Positions 36,429 to 45,201 of a stretch of DNA of 64,000 bases are shown here, piece after piece. Source of the stretch: CAIQPS01 sp963721365. Its GTDB lineage: Bacteria > Actinomycetota > Thermoleophilia > RBG-16-64-13. The notes beneath the pieces were generated by a model that was given only the letters and a program-made list of their open reading frames with translations, searched no databases and was not told the DNA's origin. The first letter of the stretch is position 1. The number at the start of each line of letters is the position of its first letter. Location of the stretch: NCBI GenBank assembly GCA_963721365.1, contig CAVRJE010000020.1, forward strand, positions 111,410 to 175,409, in the 5' to 3' direction. A program made the position numbers and the translations under genes.

Positions 36429-38678
36429 ATGTCACCCCTCCCCATCCAGAACATCCTGTCCGAGTTGAACGAGCAGCAGCGGCTGGCCGTCGAGCACGGA
36501 GAGGACCCGTTGCTCATCGTCGCCGGAGCCGGCACGGGTAAGACGGCCACGCTCGCCCACCGGGTCGCCTACCGGATAGCCACCGGCACCGACCCCGGCC
36601 GCATCCTGCTTCTCACCTTCACCCGGCGGGCCGCCGCGGAGATGTTGCGCCGGGTCGAGGGCATCCTGCGCCGCCTCGAGGCCGAGACCCGGGCGCAGGC
36701 GATGGCCGCGGGTGGTGGGCGCGGTAGAGGATGGCGCCGCTACGGGCGCGGCCCCGATCCTTCGTAGCGCGGGCAAAGTCTGGGGTGGAACGTTCCACGC
36801 CACTGCCACGCGGCTGCTCCGCCTTCATGGCCGAAGCATCGGGCTGGATCCCTCGTTCACCATCCTCGACAGAGGCGACGCGGAGGACCTTATGGGGGTC
36901 CTGCGCACCGACCTCGGCCTGGCCAAGAGCGACCGGCGCTTCCCTCTCAAAGGCACCTGCATGGACATCTACAGCCGGTGCGTCAACGCCCGGGAGACCG
37001 TGGACGAGGCCGTCGAGGTCCATTTCCCTTGGTGCAAAGACGAGGTGGACGACCTGCGGAAACTCTTTGCGGCTTATGTCGACCGCAAGGGCGAGCAGAG
37101 CGTGCTCGACTACGACGACCTGCTGCTGTTCTGGCACGGCCTGCTGACCGACCGCCGCGCCGCCCGCTCCATCCGGGGACGCTTCGACTGCGTGCTGGTC
37201 GACGAGTATCAGGACACTAACGTCCTGCAGGCCGAGATCCTCGAGATGCTCTGTCCGGGCGGGAAGAACCTCACGGTGGTCGGGGACGACGCCCAGGCCA
37301 TCTATTCCTTCCGGGCCGCCACCGTCCGGAACATCCTCGATTTCCCCCTGCACTTCCCCGGCACCACCACCGTCACCCTCGAGCAGAACTACCGCAGCAC
37401 CCAGCCCATACTCGACGCGACCAACGACGTCATCGCCGGAGCCGCCGAGCGCCACGCCAAGAAGCTCTGGTCCCGGCGGCTCGAGGGCGGCAAGCCTCAG
37501 CTGGTCTGCTGCGAGGACGAGGACGAGCAGAGCGAGTTCCTCATCCAGCGCATCCTCGAGCACCGGGAGGCAGGCGTGCCTCTGCGCCGCCAGGCGGTGC
37601 TCTTCAGAGCTTCCCATCATAGTCTGGCCCTGGAGCTGGAGCTCGCGCGCCGGAACATCCCCTTCCATAAGTACGGGGGCCTGCGCTTCGTCGAGACCGC
37701 GCACGTCAAGGACTTGCTGGCCTTCCTGCGGCTTGCCGAAAACCCGCGGGACCTCATGGCCGGCACCCGGGTGCTGATGCTCCTGCCGGGAGTCGGGCCG
37801 AAGAAGGCGCGCGCCCTCATGGACGACCTGGCCGCCGGGACGCCGGGCACCACCGAACCGACCGTCGGCTCAGGCCCGGCCGCCGCGGCGCGGGCGGCGC
37901 CACCTGCGAGCTCGGGCCGCAGCCGCCGCCTCCGGCTTCGCCGCCTGGGTCGGGCGGCCGGCCCCTTCGCCGGCCGCATCCTCCGCCTGGGAGGGTCTGG
38001 TCTCGCTCATGACCAGCATCGGGAGTCGCGACCCGGGGGATCTCGCCTCCCAGATCAAACGGATCAGGCTTTTCTATGCCCCTCTCCTCGAGCGGCTATA
38101 CGACAACGCCCGCGCCCGGATCCTCGATCTGGAGCAACTCGAAGGACTGGCGGCGCGCTCGCCCGAGCGGGCCCGCTTCCTCGCCGAAATCGCGCTCGAT
38201 CCGCCCAGCTACACCGAGGACCTCGCTGGTCCCCCGCTACTCGACGAAGACTTCCTCAGTACTCTCCACCATCCACTCGGCCAAGGGGCTGGAGTGGGAT
38301 TCCGTCTACGTCATACACGCGGCCGATGGCAACATCCCCTCCGACATGGCTACCGGAAGACTGGAAGAAATCGAGGAGGAGCGCCGGCTCTTCTACGTCG
38401 CCTTGACTCGCGCCAAAGATTGGCTGTACGTCTGCTACCCCCTCCGGTATTACTCGTACCCCCGCACGTTCAGCGACGTCCACGGCTACGCGCAACTCAC
38501 GCGATTCCTGCCGGAGAGCGTGCGCCGGCTGTTCGAAGAGACGCAGGCGTCCGGTCACGATTCGCCAGATCAGCTCTCCGATAGTGTGCCCTCTTGGGCT
38601 GCGGGAAGCGAACAGACCGTAACCACCGAAGACATCCGGAGGCGCCGTAAAAGGGCTGTTCTAGTCAGGTTGGTGTAA
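36429..38678 (+). CDS. UvrD/PcrA-like ATP-dependent DNA helicase (three or more frameshifts)
   Basis: Superfamily 1A helicase motifs appear in order across frames: Q motif LNEQQRLAVEH, motif I VAGAGTGKTATLAHR, motif Ia LLLTFTRRAAAEML (first frame, ends near 36705); then GGTFHATATRLLR, motif II VLVDEYQDTN, motif III VVGDDAQAIYSFRAA, motif IV LEQNYRS (second frame to about 37900); motif V STIHSAKGLEWDSVYV and motif VI RRLFYVALTRAKD (last frame). About 750 residues in total. It unwinds DNA 3' to 5' in repair or replication. A Pro/Ala-rich segment near 37870-38000 sits at the shift, so the exact joint is unclear. Confidence 0.85.
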
Positions 38679-38750
38679 GACGGCCCCGACGCAAGCGTGC
38701 GATAATACGTCACCTCCAGATTCGGAAGTACCTATGAGGAGAGTGTTCGG

Positions 38751-39040
38751 ATGCCTAGTTGGATAGGACCATGGGAGATCGCGATAGTCTGGTCTTGGCC
38801 CTGCTTATCTTCGGGCCCAAGAAGCTGCCTGACCTCGGCTCTTCCCTGGGCAGATCGATCAGAGGCTTCAAGACGGGCCTCAAGACACCCAGGACGAAGT
38901 CAAGAAGGCCATGAACGAAGACGGGAGCGCCGAAGCGCCGGCTCTCGGCCGAAGCCCCAGTCGTTACCGCCACCGCTGCGGACGCGACGGCTGCTACCGC
39001 CACCACCGAGGCGACGACGAGCACGACTGAACAAAGCTGA
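38751..39040 (+). CDS. tatA: Twin-arginine translocase subunit TatA (frameshifted)
   Basis: ATG 38751 gives MPSWIGPWEIAIV; after a one-base shift near 38790 the frame reads LVLALLIFGPKKLPDLGSSL and GRSIRGFKTGLK, the membrane helix, FGPKKLP hinge and amphipathic helix that define TatA. Another shift near 38893 gives TQDEVKKAMNEDG and a third near 38955 an Ala/Thr-rich tail ending EATTSTTEQS at 39040. TatA oligomers form the pore for folded, twin-arginine-signal proteins. Several Tat substrates are encoded in this window: the YedY-like enzyme, the solute-binding protein at 43373 and the hydrolase at 55434. Confidence 0.85.
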
Positions 39041-39082
39041 TCGGTGCGGCTAGCTGCGAGCTAACTGCACGGGCCGCCGACC

Positions 39083-39299
39083 TCAGTCGACGGCGATCAT
39101 CACGTTGCTGGCCTTGACGACTGCGTAGGCATCGGACCCTACCTGGCAGCCCGAGACTCTCCGCGGAGTGCTTCGTGATCATGGACACGATCTCCGTTCC
39201 GCCGCCGGGAAGCTCCAGGACGACCTCGGTATTGACCGCCCCGTGGGTGACGCTCTTCACTTTCCCCCTTGATCACGTTGCGTGCGCTCAGCTCATCAT
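39083..39299 (-). CDS. Small molybdate-binding Mop (TOBE) protein, frameshifted
   Basis: Reading across three indels gives MMKLSARNVIKGKV (start at ATG 39299), KSVTHGAVNTEVVLELPGGG, TEIVSMITKHSAESLGL and VGSDAYAVVKASNVMIAVD before the stop at 39083. This is the ~70-residue Mop domain that binds molybdate or tungstate and is found alone (molbindin) or in ModE/ModC. The shifts lie at a GGGGG run near 39270, after SLGL near 39150 and at the start. Probably an intracellular molybdate store; two molybdoenzymes are encoded in this window. Convergent with tatA. Confidence 0.8.
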
Positions 39300-39513
39300 C
39301 TTCTCCTGCTTTGAGTTGATCGGACAGGACTGACTTTCAGGCTCGCATCTGCCGGCGCGAGTCCCCTTTAAAATAGCCCGAATCATCGGTGTTCTCAAAC
39401 CCGTGGCCGTGACGGGCGCCCGGCGGTGCTTCGACCGGCGACACCCGGTGACGGGCCACGATTGGCTGTTCTAGAATAATCGCTCGCTGAGGCGGCGCGC
39501 CTCGCCGCCATTA

Positions 39514-39612
39514 GGAGAAGTGGCCGAGAGGCTGGAAAGGCGCGCTGGCCTGCTAAGCGAGTGAAGGAGTGAATGCTGGCTTCCGAGGGTTCGAATCCCT
39601 CCTTCTCCGCCA
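39514..39612 (+). tRNA. tRNA-Ser (GCT anticodon)
   Basis: Acceptor GGAGAAG (39514-39520) pairs with CTTCTCC (39602-39608), discriminator G and encoded CCA (39610-39612). The anticodon loop CTGCTAA gives GCT, reading AGY codons. The variable arm is long, as expected for serine. Confidence 0.94.
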
Positions 39613-39616
39613 GCAT

Positions 39617-39688
39617 GCGCCTGTAGCTCAGTTGGATCAGCGTTGGTCTACGAAACCAAAGGTCACGCGTTCGAGTGGCGTAGGCGCG
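39617..39688 (+). tRNA. tRNA-Arg (ACG anticodon), slightly aberrant
   Basis: Acceptor GCGCCTG (39617-39623) pairs with TAGGCGC (39681-39687, one G-T). Anticodon loop CTACGAA gives ACG. Compared with a standard tRNA-Arg it lacks one base in the D-arm (GATCAGCG instead of an AGAGCG-type sequence) and the T-stem has a G-G clash. These may be sequence errors or the mark of an insertion. CCA is not encoded. It lies 4 nt after tRNA-Ser. Confidence 0.85.
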
Positions 39689-39724
39689 CTGCAGAAAACT
39701 CCCCGCATTTGTGGGGCTTTACTT
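39682..39724 (+). repeat. Copy 1 of a tRNA-end-plus-terminator repeat (putative att site)
   Basis: AGGCGCGCTG (tRNA-Arg 3' tip) followed by the hairpin CCCCGCATTTGTGGGG and CTTTACTT. The same string recurs at 41580-41622. The hairpin plus T-rich tail is a good intrinsic terminator for the tRNA pair. Confidence 0.7.
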
Positions 39725-39742
39725 TCTGGGTTGGTACCGAGA

Positions 39743-39958
39743 ATGGGGTGCAAGCGCGCCGGTGCGACCAAATTGCGACTTACGCAGACGGTCATAGTGG
39801 GCCGCGACCTCTTGGGCTTGGTCAGTTTGCAGCGTGCCATCTACTTGGGTGACGGAGACAGGGCCACAGTTCGCTGGATTGATGCCAGGACTCTCCAGCT
39901 CAATGGAAGACCGTTGGACATCCATGAGGACCCTCCAATCGGCGACTACCAATATTGA
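39743..39958 (+). CDS. Small hypothetical protein in the island
   Basis: A 71-residue product with basic N-terminus (MGCKRAGATKLRLTQT) then alternating strands LVSLQRAIYLGDGD, RATVRWIDARTLQLNG, RPLDIHEDPPIGDYQY. The W-x-D-x-x-T-L-x-x-N-G pattern resembles the C-terminal strands of DUF5412-type proteins, so this could be a truncated member whose N-terminus was lost at the island edge. No SD is visible, which supports a fragment. Confidence 0.35.
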   Translation: MGCKRAGATKLRLTQTVIVGRDLLGLVSLQRAIYLGDGDRATVRWIDARTLQLNGRPLDIHEDPPIGDYQY

Positions 39959-40034
39959 AACGAAGGGTCCTCGGTTCAGGGCCGTTCCTCGGGGTCGTGG
40001 GATCGGTGCTAGTTGATTCCTCAGGCCACGGTCT

Positions 40035-40720
40035 TCATGCACAGGGCCGTCCGGTAATGGCTCTCGCAACAGCGTTGCTGCTGCTGGTTTCCGTACTTCG
40101 AAACACTGCCATCGCCTTTGGGTCGCGGTCGATGACCGTGTCGCAGTCGCCCAGAGCGAGATATGCAGGCGCAGAGCTGAGGAAGGACTGGCCGAATGCA
40201 GCTTCGACCTCGTCATTGCCCGAATTTAGCGCCTGGAAGAACAGGCGGTCAGCAGCGTTGAAATTGTCAAGCGCAGCGAGACGAAGACCCGCTGTCCTGT
40301 TCAAGTGCCTGGTCTCGAAGAGCCGCCCCCAACATGAGGTAGGACTCGCCAGCCCTCACAGGTATGTGGCTCGTCTCAAACTGGGCCGCAGCACTCTCTA
40401 GATTGGTCACAGCCTCCGGGTATCGCCCGATTGCCGACTGGGAGCACCCAAGCCCAGTAGCGGCATTCCGCGGTATTGAGTAGCCGGCGCTCAATAGCGT
40501 CGGCGGGCGGACCCTCAGTCCAGCTCGTTCGGTGCACGGACGTAGTCGTCCCCACGGCCCCCTCAAAGAAATGGCAGGCCGATTTGAACGAGGATATTGC
40601 CCGCTTGTGCTTGTCGAATCCTTCATCGAGCCTTCTTGTCCCAGTCCCTTGTCGCGTCCGCGACGAGTTCCTCGCGGGGTCTTCTCACGGACGGTCCTTC
40701 GTGTTCGAAGGCTGAACATC
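40035..40720 (-). pseudogene. TPR-like protein remnant, frameshifted
   Basis: Helical repeats are spread over two or three frames: GFDKHKRAISSFKSACHFFE, then AIGRYPEAVTNLESAAAQF with PVRAGESYLMLGAALRD, and finally LAALDNFNAADRLFFQALN and FLSSAPAYLALGDCDTVID before the stop at 40035. The spacing of Ala/Gly/Tyr residues fits tetratricopeptide hairpins. The start could not be fixed. Possibly a regulator or scaffold fragment carried by the island. Confidence 0.4.
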
Positions 40721-40841
40721 ATCGCACTCCCGATTCGTTCTAGAGACAGCGTGCAAGAGCAACACTGTGCTGAAACCCAGCCGGTCTACTGCGCGTAGTC
40801 GGCATAGAGTCAGCTAGACTTGAGGCAACGTCTTCTTGGGG

Positions 40842-41033
40842 CTAGCTGCAACCCAAGCCAAAGGGACCCTCGACCTTCAGTTCAGCCTTGCACGTCCGGC
40901 ACCTGGCTGTATCAGCGTCCGGCTCGGCGAGGGCAAGCTCGATTCCGTAGACCGCGCATTAGAGCCAGCTTCGTTCTTGCAGGACCACCGCTTCAACCAG
41001 CGCTTCCAGCTCTCCGGTAGGTCGCCTGTACAT
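40842..41033 (-). pseudogene. Small cysteine-containing protein gene with an in-frame TAA
   Basis: ATG 41033 has an excellent SD (AAAGGAGAA, 5 nt upstream) and encodes MYRRPTGELEALVEAVVLQE before TAA at 40961-40959. The same frame continues for 38 codons with a CxxC motif in ARCRTCKAELKVEGPFG to TAG at 40842. Either two short peptides or one ~63-residue zinc-binding protein with a nonsense change. Confidence 0.4.
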
Positions 41034-41085
41034 GATGTTCTCCTTTCTGGTCTTGGGCGTAGCTCCGCCCTTGTTGGGGAGCAAC

Positions 41086-41107
41086 AAAAAAAGGCCGGGA
41101 ATCGGCC
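41086..41107 (-). terminator. Intrinsic terminator for the small membrane protein
   Basis: On the minus strand GGCCG, loop ATTCC, CGGCC is followed by seven T residues (41092-41086). It lies 40 nt after the stop of the 41147-41494 gene. Confidence 0.8.
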
Positions 41108-41146
41108 CCTCAGAAGACGGTAGTCAGACTTCGCTCTATCGCCAGA

Positions 41147-41494
41147 CTAACCGGTGGATTCACCTCTCTTCGCAGCCCAAGCCTCCAGGGCCTGGTCTAC
41201 CTCAGAGGTGTCTGCAACTGACCTGTTCAACTCTGCCTGGGCTTCGATTAGCGTGGGGTCTTGTGGGTCAGCTGTCTCGGAAAGCTCGGCGGCCCGCTTC
41301 CTTGCCGCTTCGATTCGCTCCGCATACCGACGCTCGGCGAGGTGGAGTTGCCGCTGTTCACGGGATACGTTCCGCCCACGAACTGCTCTCACCCAGTGAC
41401 GACCAAGGAAGAACCAAAAGGCGCAGGCCAACGCAAGAGCGAACACGTAAGCTGCGACGTAGCCTGCCATCCCTCTCCCCAAGTCGGCTGTCAT
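41147..41494 (-). CDS. Small membrane protein with cytosolic coiled coil
   Basis: A 115-residue product. ATG 41494 has SD GGAGAG 6 nt upstream. One membrane helix near the N-terminus (GYVAAYVFALALACAFWFFLG) precedes a charged helix (REQRQLHLAERRYAERIEAA, then a second helix with EAQAELNRSVADTSEVDQAL) with heptad spacing. No family recognised. It ends in a clear intrinsic terminator. Good translation signals and lower GC than the flanks fit an acquired island gene. Confidence 0.55.
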   Translation of the reverse strand: MTADLGRGMAGYVAAYVFALALACAFWFFLGRHWVRAVRGRNVSREQRQLHLAERRYAERIEAARKRAAELSETADPQDPTLIEAQAELNRSVADTSEVDQALEAWAAKRGESTG

Positions 41495-41579
41495 AGATAC
41501 TCTCCGGCTTCCTGTGATTATCGGCTTCCATGCCATCGAAGGGAAGAAGGCGCGTAGCTCTGCCCCTGATGGTCGCGTC

Positions 41580-41622
41580 AGGCGCGCTGAGAAGAGCCCC
41601 GCATTTGTGGGGCTTTACTTCT
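41580..41622 (+). repeat. Copy 2 of the tRNA-end-plus-terminator repeat (putative att site)
   Basis: AGGCGCGCTG, then AGAAGAG, then CCCCGCATTTGTGGGG and CTTTACTT, matching 39682-39724 with two small gaps. It bounds a 1.9-kb segment starting at tRNA-Arg. Confidence 0.65.
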
Positions 41623-41631
41623 ATGAGGATG

Positions 41632-42561
41632 TCACTCGTTCATGAGGATGCCCTGAATCTCGGCGGCTGCTTCCCTGCTCTGGTCATCCAAGGGTGTCAC
41701 CCTTATTGCTGAGGCAGACGCGGCCCCTACTCCCAGTTCTGCCGCTCTCCGTATCTGGTCCAGCTCAAAGATCGGTTTCTCTGGGAGGCTTGATGCGCCA
41801 AATCTTCTCAGAATCGCTACTCCGACTGCGTCGATGGCCACCCTGTCTCGGCTCGCAAGCATGAGCCCTGGCTTGACCTCTGTTCCCTTGTCTGGACCTC
41901 CACTGACAAACGCTTCGGTCGCGTCCATGACCACCAAGTCCGCCTTATAGAACTTGTTGATTTCGGCAATCATCAGCCTTTGGTCGGGAGACCCGTGTAG
42001 CTCTGACATGTAGTCGTGCGAACCACCGGGAACCGTCCTGGCCACCAAACCAACAGAATTCTTGAGAGACATGGTGAAGTGACCGCCATATCCATGAGTC
42101 TTGAGGCAGCACGTCTGAACCACAATGTCCGAATCAACAAGAACCTTCGGAAGGTGAAAGCCTTCGAGCCAATGAGTCCCGCCGTGCTCGATCTTCACCC
42201 AGTTTTCCTTGGGTTCTTCATCCAAGACCACAACCCTGAAGCCCAACCGTCGGGAGAGGTCGAAGATGCCAAGCTGCTCCAAGGTTGTTCGCGTATCCCC
42301 CATGCCGCTTCGTTCGGCTAGAGTGACCTCCCTTGCTCCGGCCTCCTTCAGCACGGTGACTATCGCCGTGAGCGTGTCGGGATGAGTTGAGGCGGGGAAA
42401 GGGTCGGCACTGTTGAAATTGGCTTTCAAGGCCACGTTCTTGCCAAGAAGACCAGCCAGGTCGATCTTGTCGAAGAGGCTTCTGACCGCCGCCTCTCTGT
42501 CGGAGGATCCACATAAGAAGACTTCGGAGTTGTCTTCAAGACGCATGGCGACATGCTCCAT
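41632..42561 (-). CDS. DUF362 domain protein
   Basis: A 309-residue protein of the DUF362 family, conserved in anaerobes and often fused to ferredoxin domains; none is present here. Markers are VALKANFNSADPFPASTHPD near the N-terminus, VVQTCCLKTHGYGGHFTMSL with conserved Cys/His, KNSVGLVARTVPG and DLVVMDATEAFVSGGPDKG. The biochemical role is unknown. ATG 42561 is used; ATG 42546 is an alternative with GGAG upstream. Base composition is somewhat lower in GC than neighbours. Starts 36 nt after the lipoprotein gene, with a hairpin between. Confidence 0.82.
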   Translation of the reverse strand: MEHVAMRLEDNSEVFLCGSSDREAAVRSLFDKIDLAGLLGKNVALKANFNSADPFPASTHPDTLTAIVTVLKEAGAREVTLAERSGMGDTRTTLEQLGIFDLSRRLGFRVVVLDEEPKENWVKIEHGGTHWLEGFHLPKVLVDSDIVVQTCCLKTHGYGGHFTMSLKNSVGLVARTVPGGSHDYMSELHGSPDQRLMIAEINKFYKADLVVMDATEAFVSGGPDKGTEVKPGLMLASRDRVAIDAVGVAILRRFGASSLPEKPIFELDQIRRAAELGVGAASASAIRVTPLDDQSREAAAEIQGILMNE

Positions 42562-42576
42562 CTTCTACGTGGCCGC

Positions 42577-42596
42577 CGCTCGGCGCGGGCCGAGCG
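42577..42596. terminator. Hairpin between lipoprotein and DUF362 genes
   Basis: CGCTCGGC (42577-42584) pairs with GCCGAGCG (42589-42596) around GCGG, directly after the lipoprotein stop on the minus strand. Confidence 0.5.
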
Positions 42597-43199
42597 CTAG
42601 CCCGACAGCGAGAAGCCCAGCGCCTGCTCCAGGGTGGTGCGAGCCGCCGCCCCCTCCTGCCAGGCCGAGGCTATCTTCGCTACCGCGCCCAACGACAACA
42701 GGCCCTGTCCCTGCTGCAGACTCTGGGAGAGCTCGTGCACGCCTCCCGCCATCTTCTCGAGCGAAGCCAGAAAGCCGGCGTGGGCCGAGGATAGGTCCGG
42801 CGGAGCCTGGATGAGTTTGAGGTCCTTGGTCATCTCGCCCAGCGCCACGTCCAGGTCCTTGGCGGCCTGTATCTGCGCCGGGGTGGGGCTGGTGAAGTTC
42901 GTCCCGCTCATGACCGTGTACGCCTGCGCGAGGCCCGGGCCGTATTTGTCGGCCCACGCCTTCATCGCCACCCGGTAGGCCTCGAGAGCGCTGAGAGTCG
43001 TGGACGTGGTCGACGTGGTGGTGGTCGAAGAGGTAGTGGTGGTCGGGGCCAGGGTGGTGGTCGTGGTCGAGAGAGTGGTGGCGACGGTCTCGGTAGTGGC
43101 CTCGGAGGAGGACCCGGAGCACGACAGACCGCTGCAACCGGCGGCAGCGAAGGCGACCAGGAGCAAGGCAAGCACCATCCCAATGGGCTTCATATTCAT
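42597..43199 (-). CDS. Lipoprotein with Thr/Ser linker and helical domain
   Basis: ATG 43199 begins MNMKPIGMVLALLLVAFAAAGCSG, a lipoprotein signal with lipobox A-A-G-C. A Ser/Thr-rich tract of about 45 residues follows (STTTTTLAPTTTTSS), then a ~120-residue helical domain with AYRVAMKAWADKYGPGLAQA and DLDVALGEMTKDLKLIQAPP. Helical bundles with the pattern APPDLSSAHAGFLASL occur in surface lipoproteins of unknown role. Divergent from the solute-binding protein gene, with 173 nt between starts. Confidence 0.7.
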   Translation of the reverse strand: MNMKPIGMVLALLLVAFAAAGCSGLSCSGSSSEATTETVATTLSTTTTTLAPTTTTSSTTTTSTTSTTLSALEAYRVAMKAWADKYGPGLAQAYTVMSGTNFTSPTPAQIQAAKDLDVALGEMTKDLKLIQAPPDLSSAHAGFLASLEKMAGGVHELSQSLQQGQGLLSLGAVAKIASAWQEGAAARTTLEQALGFSLSG

Positions 43200-43372
43200 T
43201 TCGCCGACCCTCCCCGCAAGACGTAGATGTTGCCCGTCAGGATACACCTTGGTGTTCCTTTGGCCGGCTATCAGGCGTACTATGGTGAGTGGCCGCTCAC
43301 TTACTTGAGCCGGAAGGCATGCCGGCGCGGCCGACAGGGTTATGTAGAACGAGCGAGGGAGGTAGAAGAGCC

Positions 43373-44848
43373 ATGTCTGACGATAGGTTCGACGAGCTGA
43401 CGAAGAAGACCGTCAGCCGCCGCGACTTTCTCAAGATGGCGGGCGTCGCCGGCGTCGCCGTCGGAGCAAGCGCGGGACTTGGAGGCCTGCTGGCAGCATG
43501 CGGCGGGACCGAAGAGAGCACCACCACCACGGCGGGTGCGACCACCACGACCGCCGGTGCCACCACCACGACTGCCGGCGCGACCACCACTTCGGCGTCC
43601 GCCGGGGTGGAAACGGGCGCGGAGCTCAAGATGGGCTTCGTCGCTCCCCTCACCGGCCCGCTGGCCTCGTTCGGGGTGCCCGACACGTACTGCGCCGATC
43701 GCTGGAGAGAGGCGTGCGGAGACGGCATAGTCTGCGGCGACGGCAAGAAGCACCCCGTCAGCATCGAAGTCATGGACAGCCAGTCCGACTCGAACAGAGC
43801 GGCACAGGTCGCCGGCGACCTCATCAACAACAGCAAAGTCGACGTCATGATGGTGGCCTCCACTCCCGACACGGTGACCCCGGTCGTGGAGCAGTGCGAA
43901 GCCAACGGCTGCCCGGTCGTCTCCACCGACTGCCCGTGGCAGACCTACATGGGGGCGAACAAGGAGTACAAGTGGTCCTATCACTCCTTCTTCGGCGCGG
44001 AGGACTTCTTCGCGATCAACGAGTCCTGCTACTCGAAGATACCCAGCAACAAGACCATCGGCGCCTTGTATGACAACACCGCCGACGGCAACTTCTTCAG
44101 CGCGAACGCTCCGCAGTACATGGAAGCCAAGGGCTACAAGGTCATCATGCCTTCGAACTTCCAGGCGGGGAGCGAAGACTTCACCGCGCAGATCACCGCG
44201 TTCAAGAACGGCGGAGTGGAACTCATCATGGGCAACATGATCCCGCCGGACTTTACGAACTTCTGGAAGCAGGCCGCCCAGCAGGGTCTGAGTCCCAAAG
44301 CCTGCCTGGTCGGCAAGGCCATCCTGTTCCCGCAGTCGGTGGACGCCCTGGGCGACGTCGCCAACGGCCTCATGACCGAGCTCTGGTGGCACCGCACCTT
44401 CCCGTGGAAGTCGTCCCTCACCGGGGAGACCTGCGCTCAACTCGCCGACGATTTCGAGGCGAAGACCGGGCAGGAGCAGACCGCTCCGCTCCTCCACTAC
44501 GTGTGCGGCGAGATGGCCATCTACGGCCTCAAGAACGCCACCGATCCCAAGAGCAAGGATGCCGTCCTTGCCGCCATCGAGAAGTTGAAACTGGACACCA
44601 TCATCGGTCCCATCGACTTCACGGCGCCGATCATCGCGGCCACCGGCACCGGTCCCGCCGACTGGCCCGCCGGCCCGGGGCACAAGACCAAGAACGTCTA
44701 CGACCACGGCCTTGGTGGCTCCCAGTGGCTGATGCAGGGCGGCAAGTGGAAGTTCGATTCGGTGCCGATCGACAAGGCCGCCGCTCCGTACATGCTCGAC
44801 AACACTCTCCAGCCGGCCAAGCCGCTCCCGGTGGCTCCGCCCGCCTAG
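43373..44848 (+). CDS. ABC transporter substrate-binding protein, branched-chain amino-acid type
   Basis: A 491-residue periplasmic-binding protein (type 1 fold). The signal is twin-arginine (SRRDFLKMAGVAGVAVGASA) and ends in a lipobox (LLAACGG), followed by a TTTTAGATTTTAG linker. The core has MGFVAPLTGPLASFGVPDT, VMDSQSDSNRAAQVAGDLIN, VVSTDCPWQTYMG, KTIGALYDNTADG and QITAFKNGGVELIMGNM, the LivJ-type ligand-binding sequence. Its permease and ATPase genes are not adjacent. ATG 43373 has GAGGGAGGTAGAAG upstream. Likely ligand: an amino acid, amide or aromatic acid. Confidence 0.9.
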   Translation: MSDDRFDELTKKTVSRRDFLKMAGVAGVAVGASAGLGGLLAACGGTEESTTTTAGATTTTAGATTTTAGATTTSASAGVETGAELKMGFVAPLTGPLASFGVPDTYCADRWREACGDGIVCGDGKKHPVSIEVMDSQSDSNRAAQVAGDLINNSKVDVMMVASTPDTVTPVVEQCEANGCPVVSTDCPWQTYMGANKEYKWSYHSFFGAEDFFAINESCYSKIPSNKTIGALYDNTADGNFFSANAPQYMEAKGYKVIMPSNFQAGSEDFTAQITAFKNGGVELIMGNMIPPDFTNFWKQAAQQGLSPKACLVGKAILFPQSVDALGDVANGLMTELWWHRTFPWKSSLTGETCAQLADDFEAKTGQEQTAPLLHYVCGEMAIYGLKNATDPKSKDAVLAAIEKLKLDTIIGPIDFTAPIIAATGTGPADWPAGPGHKTKNVYDHGLGGSQWLMQGGKWKFDSVPIDKAAAPYMLDNTLQPAKPLPVAPPA

Positions 44849-44906
44849 ATCGGCAATACCGCAGGCCCCGCACGATAGCGCGGCGCGCGTAACGGAACCG
44901 AAGTGT

Positions 44907-44932
44907 CGAGGGGCGCCGCAAGGCGCCCCTCG
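44907..44932 (+). terminator. Strong hairpin after the solute-binding protein gene
   Basis: CGAGGGGCGCC (44907-44917) and GGCGCCCCTCG (44922-44932) pair over 11 bp with loop GCAA. It lies 59 nt after the stop and is followed by GTCGTCC, not a T-run. Confidence 0.75.
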
Positions 44933-44992
44933 GTCGTCCGGGCGACTTCGCGGCCGGCCGCGCCCACCGACCGCCGCCTTCTCGCCGCTAGC

Positions 44993-45201
44993 TACTGATC
45001 CGGACCCTTCGACCTGAACGTCCGCGCCATCGCCAGCCCGACGACCACCAGGACCAGCCCGAGCGCCAGGCCGAGTATCTGCACCCAGGTGGCCAGGTTC
45101 CGCACCGTCGATACTCCCATGGCGATGACCACCCCGCTTATCAGCAGGATTATGCCGATCTGATCGAGCGTCTTGCGCGATGGCCGTTTCGTACGCTTCT
45201 C
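44993..45201 (-). CDS. Small two-helix membrane protein
   Basis: The frame continuing just after the CocE-family stop encodes about 68 residues: a basic N-terminus (KRTKRPSRKT), helix IGIILLISGVVIAMGV, a short loop (STVRNLATW) and helix VQILGLALGLVLVVVGLAMA, ending RTFRSKGPDQ. No ATG/GTG stands at the expected start, so an indel near 45200 probably hides it. No family named. Confidence 0.5.

Noticed and set aside
43500..43610. TTTTAGATTTT-type repeats in the solute-binding protein gene as a CRISPR or tandem-repeat array
   Set aside because: They are short in-frame codon repeats encoding a Thr/Ala linker with no spacers.
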